From Tetrapyrgos nigripes (Eukaryota > Basidiomycota > Agaricomycetes > Agaricales > Campanellaceae), in NCBI GenBank assembly GCA_013368315.1, contig JAACJM010000353.1, positions 1-64,000 on the forward strand: a stretch of 64,000 nt of DNA, read 5' to 3'. Below, one piece after another: positions 1-10,815 of this stretch (the stretch's first letter is position 1; the number at the start of each line of letters is the position of its first letter). A program made the translations under genes and the position numbers. The notes under the pieces were generated by a model. That model was not told the origin of the DNA. It searched no databases and worked only from the letters and a program-made list of their open reading frames with translations.

Positions 1-515
1 GAAGTTCCGTTCGACCCAATAGGAGGTGTGTCAGCCATGACTGAGTCGTTTGGATCTGATGGATTTGGGGAAGGAGGTGTAGGAGGACGACGAGGGGCTA
101 CGGATGGTCCTTCGGCGGATGGAATGATGGGCGAAGAAGGTGGGGAAGTGGGGTTGTCTGGTTCTGGTGGGTTATTGGGAGGGGTTTCCAGTACTGGGTT
201 AGACCCGGAAGGTTGGTTGGTAGGTGTAGAGGTTCCTTGTTCCGATTCTGTTGCAGGTTTAGGTTTCGGGTGTGCCTTTTGAATCACAAGTTCTTGGAGT
301 TGGGTTATAATGTGTAACCCGCTTGGGATTTCTTCGGCGGTAAGTCGTTGAGTGTTATATCTGTTTAGGCACAGTTGTACGGTGCACGGAGTCCAAGGGT
401 CGTCAACGTCTTCGACGAAGTAGGCGGCGTCTCGAGATGATGAGGGATGGAATACGTGTGGTCGGTTGGCACAGTGGAGGTTCAGGTCTGCAGATGCGGT
501 TTGTCGACCAGTCAT
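1..515 (-). CDS. Gag-like ORF of a Ty3/Gypsy retrotransposon, runs off the window
   Basis: The minus strand is open from an ATG at 515 to the window edge, about 171 codons, without a stop. The N-terminal half starts MTGRQTASADLNLHCANRP. The C-terminal half is a long Pro/Ser/Thr/Asn-rich linker, as in the N-terminal region of basidiomycete Gypsy Gag proteins ahead of the capsid core. The same frame is open upstream (974-528) and is separated from this ATG only by a TGA at 527-525 and three codons. No capsid or zinc-knuckle motif lies inside the window. The Gag assignment rests on composition, position behind an LTR-like sequence and remembered family resemblance. Confidence 0.5.
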   Translation of the reverse strand, partial: MTGRQTASADLNLHCANRPHVFHPSSSRDAAYFVEDVDDPWTPCTVQLCLNRYNTQRLTAEEIPSGLHIITQLQELVIQKAHPKPKPATESEQGTSTPTNQPSGSNPVLETPPNNPPEPDNPTSPPSSPIIPSAEGPSVAPRRPPTPPSPNPSDPNDSVMADTPPIGSNGT

Positions 516-524
516 ACACTGATT

Positions 525-974
525 TCAAGAAAGGTAGTTGGGTCCTAGGATGAAGGAAGATGCTAGACCATATTTGGGGGAAGGGGATGATGGAGAGTAG
601 TCGATGTTTTCTCTGAAGAATAGAGGTCCTTTGATTTGAACCACTGTTTCTCCTGTATCGAAGTCCTCTTTCACTGTTATGTATGAGAACGTTGAGAGAA
701 CTACGTCACCTGAGATAAGTTTCCACACCCAACGTCTTGTGCAAACGAAGTGTCGGTCGAAGCTCCAAGGATTCGCTCGTATGTTTCTTCCGTGGGAGAC
801 CAGGTATTCGGTATGTAAGAGGTAACGAGGAAGGGGAAATGGAACCCGTTTGTAGTCATGAGGGGTTATAGCGGGTTCGATACGAATTCGGGGATGTGGG
901 TTAGACAGAGTGAAGAAGGGAGTTTGGGTTTCTGCAGCACTGTAGGGGAAGGATAGGGTAATAGGAAGGTTCAA
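525..974 (-). CDS. Small ORF upstream of the Gag-like ORF, same frame
   Basis: This is a 149-codon minus-strand ORF starting MNLPITLSFPYSAAET. It lies between the LTR-like segment (1031-1538) and the Gag-like ORF, and ends in TGA at 527-525. The next in-frame ATG is at 515. I do not recognise a domain. It may be a leader ORF of the Gypsy element, or the N-terminal part of Gag separated by a mutated or read-through stop codon. It belongs to the retroelement rather than to a host gene. Confidence 0.4.
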   Translation of the reverse strand: MNLPITLSFPYSAAETQTPFFTLSNPHPRIRIEPAITPHDYKRVPFPLPRYLLHTEYLVSHGRNIRANPWSFDRHFVCTRRWVWKLISGDVVLSTFSYITVKEDFDTGETVVQIKGPLFFRENIDYSPSSPSPKYGLASSFILGPNYLS

Positions 975-1030
975 ATGCGATGGAAGGATTTGTGAGGTGG
1001 GTGTATGGGAGTTCGTTCAAGTGTCAAGGT

Positions 1031-1538
1031 TGTCGGTACACTCAATAACCACCCAAGTCACACAATACAGAAAAGCCGGTTACAAGAGAATAGATTGATC
1101 AAGGGGAATAGAGAAGTAGAGAGATAGGGAGAAAGTAGGCTGACTAGGCTCTACACTGCATAGTAAAAGTACGGAGCGGAGACAAAGTGAACGAACTAAG
1201 GAATAGGTTACAAAGATCACAGGTATATAAGTAAAATATGAACAGATGGGAACGAGTTAAGTAATAATAGACGGTATCATGTGGAAATGTCAAGGGCGAG
1301 AGAGTAAAGAGTTAAATATGGATAGATGAAGGTACTGGATCATAAGGAATGATTGACAGTGAGAATGTCCATGGAGATAGGAATCGGAGGAGATAAAAGT
1401 ATGAGTCATAGATCTGTAGAGATGGTAACTATAGATGATGATGAGAAATGATTGATGTTTATGGGGTTAAAGTGGGAAATAAGTAGTAAAGGGAAAAGAA
1501 TAGAAAGGAAATGAATAGTCGGGGAGCGATTCGTGACA
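1031..1538 (-). repeat. LTR-like segment of the minus-strand Gypsy element
   Basis: Read on the minus strand, this starts TGTCACGAATCGCTCCCCGA at 1538 and ends with a CA dinucleotide near 1031, giving TG...CA borders and about 508 bp. It sits directly upstream of the two Gag-region ORFs, as a 5' LTR should. It has landed next to the plus-strand integrase fragment that begins near 1561. The partner LTR would lie beyond base 1, so the borders cannot be proven here. Confidence 0.5.
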
Positions 1539-1560
1539 TCACACATCTTTCACACTTACA

Positions 1561-2325
1561 TACATACCACCTGAGGTCTTCCAGATTGATGGGGAGTCAC
1601 ACTTCAACTGCAAGGAAGTCAGGGATTATTGTGAGAAATACAGAATAAAGACACACACCGTCGTGGCATACTCACCATGGATCGATGGTCTAGTGGAGGG
1701 TGGCAACAAGCTATTGCTCAGCATCTTGAAACACCTGTGTATGCTGGGATTAGGGAAGGATGACTACAAAGATGTCAAAGCAGCAGACTTACCCCATACA
1801 TGGCTGGACCATCTTGATGAAGCCATATTCTCAAATCCCTCCAATTCTCCCCAAAGACTACTCAGGCTAGTGGTTAACACAGAACTGACACCTGTCAAGG
1901 AAAACTCATTGGCATTGAGGCCAGAAGACATTGACATTCAGATGGCATATGTGGCACAACAGCATCTTGATGGATACCATGCAACTCTGCAGCATGCAGC
2001 AAGGCAGAAAAATGTGTTTGACAAGCGTGTCCTAAAGTGTTTCCCAAAGGCCAGCTGGTTCAAGTCCATTGTAGTGACCTCGACTACATCTTCAAGGCTG
2101 AGCAAAAAGTTGCTACCCAGGTGGTCACAACCCCAACATATCAAGGAACAAGTAGTCAACTCATACAAGTTGGAGACACTGGACAGCATGGAGATTGATG
2201 GGCTTTTTAGCTCTAGGAGACTGAGAGCATTTGAAGCAAGAGAAGGGACAGAGCTGTTTGAAGCACAGAGAAAGGTAGAAGATGAGTTGAGGAAGGAAGA
2301 GTCAAGGACATTGATGAAAGTTTGA
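1561..2325 (+). pseudogene. Ty3/Gypsy integrase C-terminal fragment
   Basis: The frame is open from about 1570 through a stop at 2323-2325 with no ATG at its start, so this is a truncated pol fragment. It begins in the integrase catalytic core: FQIDGESHFNCKEVRDYCE resembles the conserved D..GSHF segment. Next come AYSPWIDGLVEGGNKLLL, which holds the catalytic Glu region (GLVEG.NK), and a LPHTWLDHLDEAI segment typical of basidiomycete Gypsy integrases. The tail after about residue 120 is basic and coiled. Reverse transcriptase, RNase H and protease are missing. The left edge abuts the LTR of the minus-strand element, which suggests nested insertion. Confidence 0.8.
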
Positions 2326-3179
2326 TGGATAATGGAAGCAATTACAGTGTTCCAGACAGTATGGATATTGCAGATTTAGCAGCAGTGACTTTAGATGATG
2401 TCCATTTCCATGTGAGAGTGGTATGGTAGGCGCATTCATTGATTTTGTGGCTTAGAGTTGGTAGCAACAAGGGGGCACGTGGAGTAGGGATTGAGGGTAC
2501 ACTAGATAGGGGCATAATCACATGACATGGTAGTCTACAGGCTTGGTTGTATGTCATAGGCAGACTACAGTCCACTCAGTCAGCTCAGCTGTCTCCACCA
2601 GGAAGACCTCATCATCAAGAAATTCTGCTGTCCACTTCTTAGCACCATGAACACGAAACCTAAACGAACACCTTGGGAGACAATCCCATTTGTATGTGAC
2701 TTGTTAGGTAACAGGTGTCAGAGCTGACACTGAGAGAATTGCAGAGTTGAGAGGAGCAAGATTAGTGGAAATAGTGGAGAATTTGAGATCTTCAATGAAG
2801 GATTTGAAGCAGGAAACAACCATGGTTTGGTTGGACATGATAGACAACAGGGACAGTTGGATAATTGGTTCAGTGAGGAGAGATGGTGGTGATTGTTGGG
2901 CAAGAACAGGTTGTTTTTCAAGGGCTCAAAAAATTCAACAAAACCCTGAAAGGATTTTGATCAAACAGAAATTCTTCCTTTTCCATTATCACAATCACAG
3001 AAGTGACTATTCAGGGAATGCAGGTGCCCATAAAGTTAATCTTTGATGGAATTTTGTACAGATCCCACTGTTCACATTCAGATCCTACCATTCATATTTC
3101 CCATTCGAGGTATAACACCTACCACTGCCAACTCAAAAAACATGCTCACTTGTGGAAAAGTTTGCCCTAGAAGGGGGGT
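2326..3179. other. Non-coding 3' part of the plus-strand Gypsy remnant
   Basis: No coding exon could be supported here. The stretch joins the integrase fragment to a purine tract (AGAAGGGGGG, about 3170-3179) that looks like the polypurine tract preceding a 3' LTR. It is read as decayed retroelement 3' sequence. Confidence 0.35.
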
Positions 3180-3625
3180 AATGCCAGAAACCTTTGTCTC
3201 AGCCACCTTCAGCACATGCCATACCCATATATTCCTTCATATTTCCATATCTGTCACTCTTACATCATTCACTGCCTAAGCCCAGAAACCCTCAGAGACT
3301 TTTTTGATTATACCTATGTGTGCCCCCACCCTATTCTATATCTGTTTCATTTATTATGTTGATTATCCATTCCATTCATCGCTCCACATTTATATTCATT
3401 GTTTAACATTGTTTAACATTTGATTCATTCATTCTATTCACTGTTTGGGACTTGTGATTGTTTAGTATATTTAGTTACCGGAGCACTATAGTTGCAGAGT
3501 CTTGATACAGAAGGTGGTCTCACTACTTGTATATAGGTAGCGTTCTTCTGTACTCAAGCCTCAGAATTGATCTTGTTGTTGTTTCCTCTCATCAAAAGGG
3601 TGTGCACCCTGAGACACAGCAATTG
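3180..3625 (+). repeat. Probable 3' LTR of the plus-strand Gypsy remnant
   Basis: The sequence starts directly after the purine tract with TAATGCCAGAAACC, similar to the start of 3' LTRs in Agaricomycete Gypsy elements. It runs through an AT-rich block to about 3625. The right border is not defined, because I could not pair it with a 5' copy. Confidence 0.3.
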
Positions 3626-5905
3626 TATAAAATACTAGGCATAGCAAAAACAACGATTATTTCTACACTCACAACCAACTCCTTTTTATAAAAGCCCTGC
3701 CAAATATCTTAGGGCCAAGACAGAGACTCATATGACTGGTGCTTTGGACATCATCCTATGGACCAAGGTCCATCTCTCAGACTCCCTTCCAAACTCAGTT
3801 TTAGTGTCACAATCAGCTTGGACAGCCACTTTCCAAAATGAGTATCTCGTTAGTAGTTGCTACTTGCTTTAATGTTTATGTACATACGTCTACATACATA
3901 CCCATGATTATTGTAGTCTGCAGGCAGGTTTTGTTGGGCACAGATTAGGGCATGGACATAAATATATGGACTTGCTACCATTTTGTACTATCAGTTACAT
4001 TATGGACTAACGAACTACAATGAAACACTCTATGCCCCAGTGTTGTCTTCAATCAGAGGTAGGCTACAGGGCCCAGGGGTATCAGGTTGTGGGGTTTATA
4101 TGAGTGAGATAAGAGCATGGGAAGGATAACCAAAACACCATTTACCATTGACAGCTGCAGGCAGTGGGTGGGTGGTGTGAAAACAAAGATGCAAGAAAGA
4201 ATAAAAATGTATCAGTTGGCACTAGTATGCATATGCAAACGAAGATGAAAGTTACTCACCTATTAACCTCCCTTTCTTAGGCATCTCTTACACTCCTACT
4301 TCTTCAGCCCATACCTCTCCATCTCCAAGTCTTCACTCCCATAGCACGTCTGTCCTTGTCAGCTGTGCTGCAAACTTGGTATTACCAATGAAAAAAGTCT
4401 TCCATGAATACAGGCGTCCATTGTTGTTCATGGTGGAAGCAGAAAAAGAGCAAAGTGGACAAGGAGTGGATGGCCAAGAGTTGCACTGGCAGTTTGGGCA
4501 GTTTGATGATGTGTCAGCATCAGAGTTACAATTACAGACGAGTTTTCATCGAACAACCCTCCAATCAACCTCCAATGTTGCAGTATTACACACACACATG
4601 TCTGATGGTTACAGCTGAGACACCTCTGTATTCACAACAGGTGGTTTCTGACTCTAAAAATCAGCTGAGAAGGCCAAAACGTGCAAAGCAAATAAAAGTC
4701 AAACCCTTCACAATAATTCGCACACTCTTTCTGGGCACTTACAGATGCATCCCGGTCTCTGTCTTGCCTCACATTGGATCAAATTAGTGCATTTCACCTC
4801 AGAGAGGCTCAGGATAGCATTCAAAAATGTAACTGTAGTTCATGAATATTTCTTGTGGCCACACAATAAGGAACCTGCAGTATATTTCCTTATAGATAGA
4901 AAACTGTCATAAAATGGTCAATTTGGGACACTCGTCTTGGATTAGGGTATTATGTGGTGCTCTTAAAATACCCATAAAATGCAGAGATGTTTAAAGTAGC
5001 ATATAAATCAGTATTTAAAAGCCATCCAGCCATATTACAGCCACCCAAAATTGGTAGAGCGTTAAAAGTACTTGAGATGCAAAAACTTCCAAGAAAGCGA
5101 ACATACAAAGATACCAATGCATACATGACCTACTAGAATGTCTGGCGTATATTGGCACTTCAAATAAAGACCTTTTTTTGAGTCATTAGACATGTAATAA
5201 TCTTATCTATGAGCTCTGGGCATGATAGAAATCAGTTTATGGAGCCAGAAAGTATCAGTGTACACTGTGAGTTATCATTAACGTTGAATTAACGTCAAGC
5301 TCTCCATGTATCAACTTGATTCTACCTATTTGGATATGAACGGTAGCCTAATGAATTCCAAGTTGAACTACCATGTGTGTGGAGACTTTCAGCCACAATT
5401 GCTCTGCTCAACCACAGAGTGATATTTGGTATCCATAAATCCATGGGAAGGATAAATTACCTTTTTGCATCACTGAAGAGAGTTACTGAATATTTAATTC
5501 CTCACTTGCGAGTAGGTTTACACAGAATTGTACAAAACGGCAGGAACAGCGGGGCACAGCAAACCGACCCGAATCAGCTGCAAAGTAACCATATGTGAAT
5601 ATTGGGCTCAATTACACTGTCTCAGCGTCATATGTATGTGCTGTAGCATGCACGTATATATAACAATTTGAACGAATGTGCAATTAATGGTGCATAACGA
5701 CCCTAGCTAAAGCAGGCAATGCCAAACCCAATCAACATGGGAATCGAAGCTACTGAATATGGTACACCCAATTCCCTGAGCATTCCTATGTGATTCTGTC
5801 TGTTCAATACATTTTTGTAGGTATACACACCTACACACGGACATTACACAGTGCTATTTGGTGTTTTTTCATGTCTATAACAATTGGTGCAGGATCTGGA
5901 TGCCA
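3626..5905. other. Gene-free intergenic stretch
   Basis: I see no exon chain, RNA gene or clear repeat here. The short open frames lack recognisable domains and splice context. It may be old transposon debris, but nothing in the sequence proves that. Confidence 0.4.
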
Positions 5906-5910
5906 TAAGA

Positions 5911-6115
5911 GGATGTGGGCGGGTACCCAAGCTGGGCTGGAATAGTTCCAGGGGGCCAGGGGCATCAAATAGCGCCTGAGCTAAAAGGATTTTCCGAAAA
6001 CCTTGATCATCATCGATGGCAGCCTATGGTTATGCCAATGGAATGGGCAGGTGCCCAAGCAGGGCGGGAATATTCCCAGGGTGGCCCAGAGCATTTTGGG
6101 AAAATCCCTGATGAT
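5911..6115. repeat. Two copies of a dispersed GC-rich repeat
   Basis: Copy one (about 5911-5999) and copy two (about 6035-6115) share the order: GGGC.GGT.CCCAAGC.GGGC, then a TATTCCCAG-like or TAGTTCCAG core, then a TTTTCCGAAAA or TTTTGGGAAAA motif. Two further copies lie at 6478-6575 and about 11575-11645. The copies diverge by many substitutions, so the family is old. No ORF or terminal inverted repeat is evident. Confidence 0.55.
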
Positions 6116-6196
6116 AATCTTGCTTTTTATCTACTTATGTACTACTACATATATGCAGTGTACTAATGTGATTGGTATGCACATATAGGCGCAATA

Positions 6197-6472
6197 CTGT
6201 ACTATTTCAATCAATTCACGAGTCACGTGTCACGGCCCCCAAAAATTCACGAATTTTCCCAAGCAGTCCGTTGTCACGGAGGCCCATTCGCAAAAGGGAC
6301 GACCAAACAGTCACTAAAAATCTACCAAAAACGGCTAGAAACAGGTCAAAATTTCGCGAAATTCGCGAAAAATTTCCTGTGTTACAGGTCACTCAGCTAG
6401 AATTGCAAAAAAAAATTTCGCGAGACAGGGTCACAGTCACAACCCCGTTGTGAATTGATTGAGATAGTACAG
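6197..6472. mobile_element. MITE 1: TA-flanked, CTGTACTAT termini
   Basis: A 276-bp element whose ends are inverted repeats: CTGTACTATTTCAATCAATT at the left, and its complement with one mismatch at the right (about 23 bp each). It is flanked by TA on both sides (6195-6196 and 6473-6474), the target-site duplication of Tc1/mariner-type transposons. The interior is rich in TTTCGCGAAA-like palindromes and has no credible ORF. It is a miniature non-autonomous element; its autonomous partner is not in the window. Confidence 0.8.
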
Positions 6473-6477
6473 TATTC

Positions 6478-6575
6478 CAATGCAATGCATGCCCAAGCAG
6501 GGCGGAAATATTCCCAGGGGGTCGGGTACACCAAGTAGCCCGAGCCCAAAGCGTTTTCCGAAAAACCCAACAGCA
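6478..6575. repeat. Third copy of the dispersed GC-rich repeat
   Basis: It contains GCCCAAGCAGGGCGGAAATA followed by TTCCCAGGG and GCGTTTTCCGAAAA. This matches the copies at 5911-6115 and, in part, the one at 11575-11645. MITE 1 ends six bases to its left. Confidence 0.55.
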
Positions 6576-6716
6576 GGTGAGCACCGAGCGAGGGCATTTT
6601 CCGAAGTACAGACCAGAGACCGTGGATGGTCCATGAACTACCAATGCTGAGAATGGCAGGTTGCTTACAAATACCGTGTAGGCAATGACCATCCTCACCT
6701 TGGGCGGCAATGCATA

Positions 6717-6942
6717 CAGGGCTTTGCATAATTTTCTTCAGGTCACGTCCACACACACTTGTTTATTTGTATTTACATTTTATGCCCATAAAAGGTAGCC
6801 ATCAACGGAAATTTGCGAGAAGACTCCGGGCCAGATCCAACATGTCAGCTGTCGTCATTCCACGTGAAATTTGAATTGGATAACAAATACAAATCAACAA
6901 GTGCATGTGGACGCAACCTGAAGAAAATTATGCAAGGCCCTG
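6717..6942. mobile_element. MITE 2: long-armed foldback element
   Basis: The left arm (6717-6774) and right arm (6885-6942) are inverted copies of about 58 bp with only a few mismatches. They begin CAGGGCTTTGCATAATTTTC and end in the complement of CAGGGCCTTGC. A 110-bp loop separates them. TA lies immediately outside both ends (6715-6716 and 6943-6944), again a Tc1/mariner-type target duplication. There is no coding capacity. The arms could pair into a long hairpin if transcribed. Confidence 0.8.
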
Positions 6943-7000
6943 TATTTGGAAAGATCTTTTGGGCAAATACAAATGACGAATTTATGCTTGGCGCCAGAGC

Positions 7001-7047
7001 TACTCCATATGGCTGTTCGGCCTCAAATCGGTCCCATATGGAGTAGA
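7001..7047. repeat. Short palindrome (13-bp stem)
   Basis: CTACTCCATATGG at the left and CCATATGGAGTAG at the right form a perfect inverted repeat with a loop of about 21 bases. It lies just outside the Tc1/mariner element and is not part of its termini. Its function is unknown; it may be an excision scar or a tiny MITE remnant. Confidence 0.5.
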
Positions 7048-7136
7048 CCCGGACGAGCAAAAATGGCACTGAAAAATCCGAAATTTAAGTTTGCACAGAG
7101 ATCTTTGGAAATATGCAACGCCGCCTAAGGTGCCTA

Positions 7137-10100
7137 CAGTCGGGGACAGCCAAAATCGACAAATTTCTTGACCGAATTATTGGGGGCCAAAGAGTAACCG
7201 GGAAAGGACAAAAAGTGTATTTTTAGTGTATTTAGGACATTCTGAAGAGATTTCAACGAGCTGATTTCCCTCAAAGTCAATATTGGTATTTTACCCCCCA
7301 AAAATTGGCAGTACCGTCAAAAAAAATGCGGAAAAATCTAAGATAATGTGGAAAATGCTCTATTAGCGAATCTGAGTACAACGGCATCAAAAAAGAGATA
7401 TCTAAACAGTCAAAATTACGCTAAACAAATAAGGAAATGTACATGGCATGCGGACTGCCCCAATGTTCGAGTTTTTCACCCTGCGGCGGCCAGCACCTAC
7501 TTGGCACCCTCACAACATGGCTGGAAGACCTGCAAAGCGAAAACGAAACATGGCAGGCCTTCGAAACCAACCCAAAAATAACACCCGCATGCCTCACCCG
7601 CCAGAAGACACAGTGTCGTCATCCAATGACAGTAATTCGGACGAAATGAATACTTGTGCAACTCGCGTTGATGCTTCAAATGAAGTTCTTGATGAATGCT
7701 GGATTCGAGAGGAGCTGACTGGTGTTGCAAGGTGGTTTGGTTATATGGAGGACTCAGAGCCAGAGGACCTAGAGGGTTGGAAAGAGGATGAAGATGATGA
7801 AGAGGAGGCAGATGATGGAAAACCCGATGTCTTGCTGTTAGAGGATTGGGAGGAGAAAGAGTTTGAAGATGAGGAGCTGCAGGAGAAGATGTTTTACTAT
7901 TATTCTGCAATGGATAATGATGCGAAGGATGAGGATTGGGTACCAGAGCAGTTGAGAGAGGAGGCCGCTAGGAGGAAAAAACAGTGGAGGAAAAAACAGT
8001 GCAGGCAACAACGAGAGCATAAAGGTATGGGGATTGTGAACTCAACTCCTTCTACCCACTCTGATACTTTACCAGAACGTTCACAGCAGTATTATACAGG
8101 TCCTGTATACGAACGAATGAGTGTCCATAGTCAGTTCCATCACGAAAAAAGGATGGAGAGGCAAGGATGGCTCACTTCATTTAATTTCAAGCCATCAACT
8201 GTGAATGTGAAAGGTTACTGTCAAAAGCCGTCGACTTCGCGAGCAAGATCGCCAACACATGTTGAAGAGCTTGAAGAGTCTGTAAGAGTACAGATACGAG
8301 AGGAGTTAGTAGAGCCAGTGTTGGATTGGCCTGAGAAGGAGGAGGAGACAGTGAGAGTGCGGGAAGAGAGCATTGAGCCAGTGTTAACACGGGATGGGAA
8401 TCTGAATGATGTGGAAGTTGAGGCTTCATCATCAACTGAAAATCCATCACGCCAGGAGGATCCAGTTGGAGAGGCTTGGGAAGAGGAGTTAGATGAGACT
8501 GTTTTGCCAAATGTGAAGGTTGAGATCCGAGGTTGGGAGGAATTGAGAAGTCAGATCAAGGAGGACCTCGGGCAGGTGAAGAAGAACCACTTATCCATAT
8601 CCCAAATTAATCAACTCCAAATTATACGAAACTTCGCCACTCTCCGTTTGAAGGGATTTTCACGTATTGCGGCCAGTCATGAGATTGCAAGGCAGTGGCA
8701 TGAAGGTGAAGGTGTCCACTTTGCTCGTCGTGTTCAGGAGTTGGCAAGACACTATCAGGTGTTTGAGCAACTTCCAAAAGAACGTAGAGGTGGATTATAC
8801 ACCTCTAAAAGCCTTCTTTCCAACGAAGCAACCCGAAAAGCAGCTTTGATGTGGTTGCATGCCCAAGAGGTTGGCAAGGTCACTCCCAAAGGATTTCAAG
8901 ACGTGCTAAACAGCACAGTACTCCCAAATCTTGGTATCCAGAGATCCAAGCCTCTCTCTACACGGACTGCTCGTCGTTGGTTGGTTAAACTGGGCTGGCA
9001 GTTGACACGGTACTGGAAAGGAGTGTATATGGATGGTCATGAAAGAGCTGATGTTGTGAAATATCAGAATGAGGTCTTCTTGCCTGCAATGGCAAAATAT
9101 GAAAGACAAATGGCTCATTATGATGAGAATCTGAAGAGAATCCCACCTGTCCTGCTTCCTGGAGAGAAGGAGATTATACCACAATTCCATGACGAGTCAT
9201 GTTTCCATATGAATGACTTTCAGTCCCAAGCATGGTATTTGTCTTTTTTACTTATTTCTCTGACTCTCTCTAAGCTCACAATTTACTCTGTAGGCTCGAG
9301 AAGGGTCAAACCCTTTTGAAGAGCAAAGGGAAAGGCTGGTTCTCTCATGTCTCTGAATTTATCAACCCAGCCGATGGGCGACTTGTCCTCTGTGATACGA
9401 ATGGGAAAATTATTTGAGATGCACATTGAATAATCTATCCTGGCTCCAATGGTGATGACTGGTGGGATACGACTCAGCTTCTTGAACAAGTAAAGGAAGC
9501 AATCAGTATCTTTGAGGCAGCACATCCCGATTGTGTTGCTTTGTTCATTTTTGATCAATCCTCCGCTCATGCTTCTCTTGGTCCAGATGCACTTCGAGCC
9601 TTTGACATGAACAAATCTGATGGTGGCAAACAATGAGTGCAGAAGGATACCATTATTCCACAGACAAACCCCGACATCACCAAACGAGGGAAACCTCAAA
9701 AAATGACCACTGCCGATGGCAAACAGAAGGGTATGGAGTCTGTCCTCAAAGAGCGTGGCTTCAACACTCAAGGCATGAAGGCTAAGTGTCAGCCTGTGTG
9801 TCCGTTTGAAAATGAAGACTGCTGTATGGCTCGACTTCTTAGCAAACAAGATGACTTCCTTAACCAGCCATCTATGCTTGAAACACTCATCAAAGACTTG
9901 GGTCATGAGTGCATTTTCCTTCCTAAATTTCACTGTGAACTTAATCCGATTGAAATGGTATGTCCATACTCTTTTATTCTGTATAAGCCGACTGACTCTT
10001 CATATTTTTTAGTACTGGGGTTGATGTAAATACCGTTACAGGCAAGAGACAAAGAAAAGCTTTCAACAAGCCAAGGACGCAGCCTTGAAGTAGTTGGATG

Positions 10101-10507
10101 CATGTCCAACAGATGTCATTCGCCGTTTCATTAATCGCACCTGGCAGTTTATGAGTGCTTATAGGCGTGGGCTTACTGGGAGAGCGGCAGAATGGGCTGT
10201 TAAGAAGCAGAAGGGTCATAGGGCCATCTCTGAGCGTGCGATGACCAGTATTGAAGCTATTCTGAATGAGTCGTAGAGTTACCTGGCAACGTATGTTGAG
10301 TTCGCCGTCGGATGTGCCACAAGTCGTCACTGAAATCCCTCCAAAAATTGGCAGTACCGAACCGCTCGTGGGAAAAACTTCGGAGATGCATTTTTCGACG
10401 TATTTCGCTATTCTGAGTACAAATCCAACAAAATTATAGCCCAAAAAATCTGAGATCTCCCTAGATCCAGCCTGCACAAAATTGTTGATTTTGGCTGTCC
10501 CCGACTG
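7137..10507 (+). mobile_element. Complete Tc1/mariner-superfamily transposon (decayed)
   Basis: The 3,371-bp element has terminal inverted repeats that start CAGTCGGGGACAGCCAAAAT at both ends (21 identical bases, then decaying similarity). It is flanked by TA at 7135-7136 and 10508-10509. One transposase gene fills the middle. A 19-bp subterminal block, CCAAAAATTGGCAGTACCG, occurs in direct orientation near both ends (7298-7316 and 10341-10359), and a TCTGAGTACAA motif also recurs near both. The TA target duplication and DDE/D transposase fit the Tc1/mariner superfamily. The coding region has several stops, so the copy cannot move on its own. Confidence 0.85.
7517..10276 (+). pseudogene. DDE transposase of the Tc1/mariner-type element
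   Basis: This is the transposase of a family widespread in Agaricomycetes. The N-terminus (likely ATG at 7517, MAGRPAKRKRN; an upstream ATG at 7448 is also in frame) is basic and then very acidic. A helix-turn-helix region follows (TRTARRWLVKLGWQLTRYWK), then the first catalytic Asp region (FHDESCFHMND). An intron at 9235-9293 restores WLEKGQTLLKSKG. The second Asp is in LFIFDQSSAHAS and the Glu in FHCELNPIEM; another intron (about 9958-10011) leads to YWGWCKYRYRQETKK. Four in-frame stops occur: TGA after NGKII, TGA after DAH, TGA after GGKQ and TAG before LDACPTDVIR. Each can be explained by one C-to-T change (CGA to TGA three times, CAG to TAG once). The gene is dead as it stands. Confidence 0.85.
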
Positions 10508-10536
10508 TAGTCTAGTTTTAAGAGATCGAGAGCTTA

Positions 10537-10815
10537 GGGACCAGTTTTTTGCTTACAAAGATGACTTATTGCGTAATATTCCTGCGGTCTGTTTCCCTTA
10601 TGTGCTGGTCATTTTCGGTGCTTCTGGGGGTTGTAGGACCATTAAAGAGTTTGGAATACAACATATGTAGCTTTATTATTGCAAAATATAACGGGAGGAA
10701 GCAGCAGAGTCGTTGGGACGAGTTGAGCGGAAAGAGTACCGTTCCTAAAATAGGTCGTGTGAAGATTACGTTATAAGTATTTTCTATTGCTTTTGTATTG
10801 ACAAAAACTGGTCCC
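10537..10815. mobile_element. MITE 3: TA-flanked, GGGACCAGTTTTT termini
   Basis: GGGACCAGTTTTT at the left and AAAAACTGGTCCC at the right form perfect inverted ends. TA flanks both (10535-10536 and 10816-10817), and the match continues one base further outward on each side. The element is 279 bp and non-coding. It lies 28 bp from the right end of the Tc1/mariner-type transposon but has unrelated termini, so it was mobilised by a different transposase. Confidence 0.75.

Noticed and set aside
28..282. Gly-rich plus-strand open frame
   Set aside because: It is antisense to the Pro-rich linker of the Gag-like ORF, and its composition is fully explained by that.
3030..3280. Possible small secreted protein frame
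   Set aside because: It overlaps the purine tract and LTR start of the Gypsy remnant and has no signal peptide or family resemblance.
6172..6453. Open frames across MITE 1
   Set aside because: They span the inverted-repeat element and are chance products of its palindromes.
10549..10776. 75-codon open frame
   Set aside because: It lies wholly within a TA-flanked MITE and has no recognisable domain.
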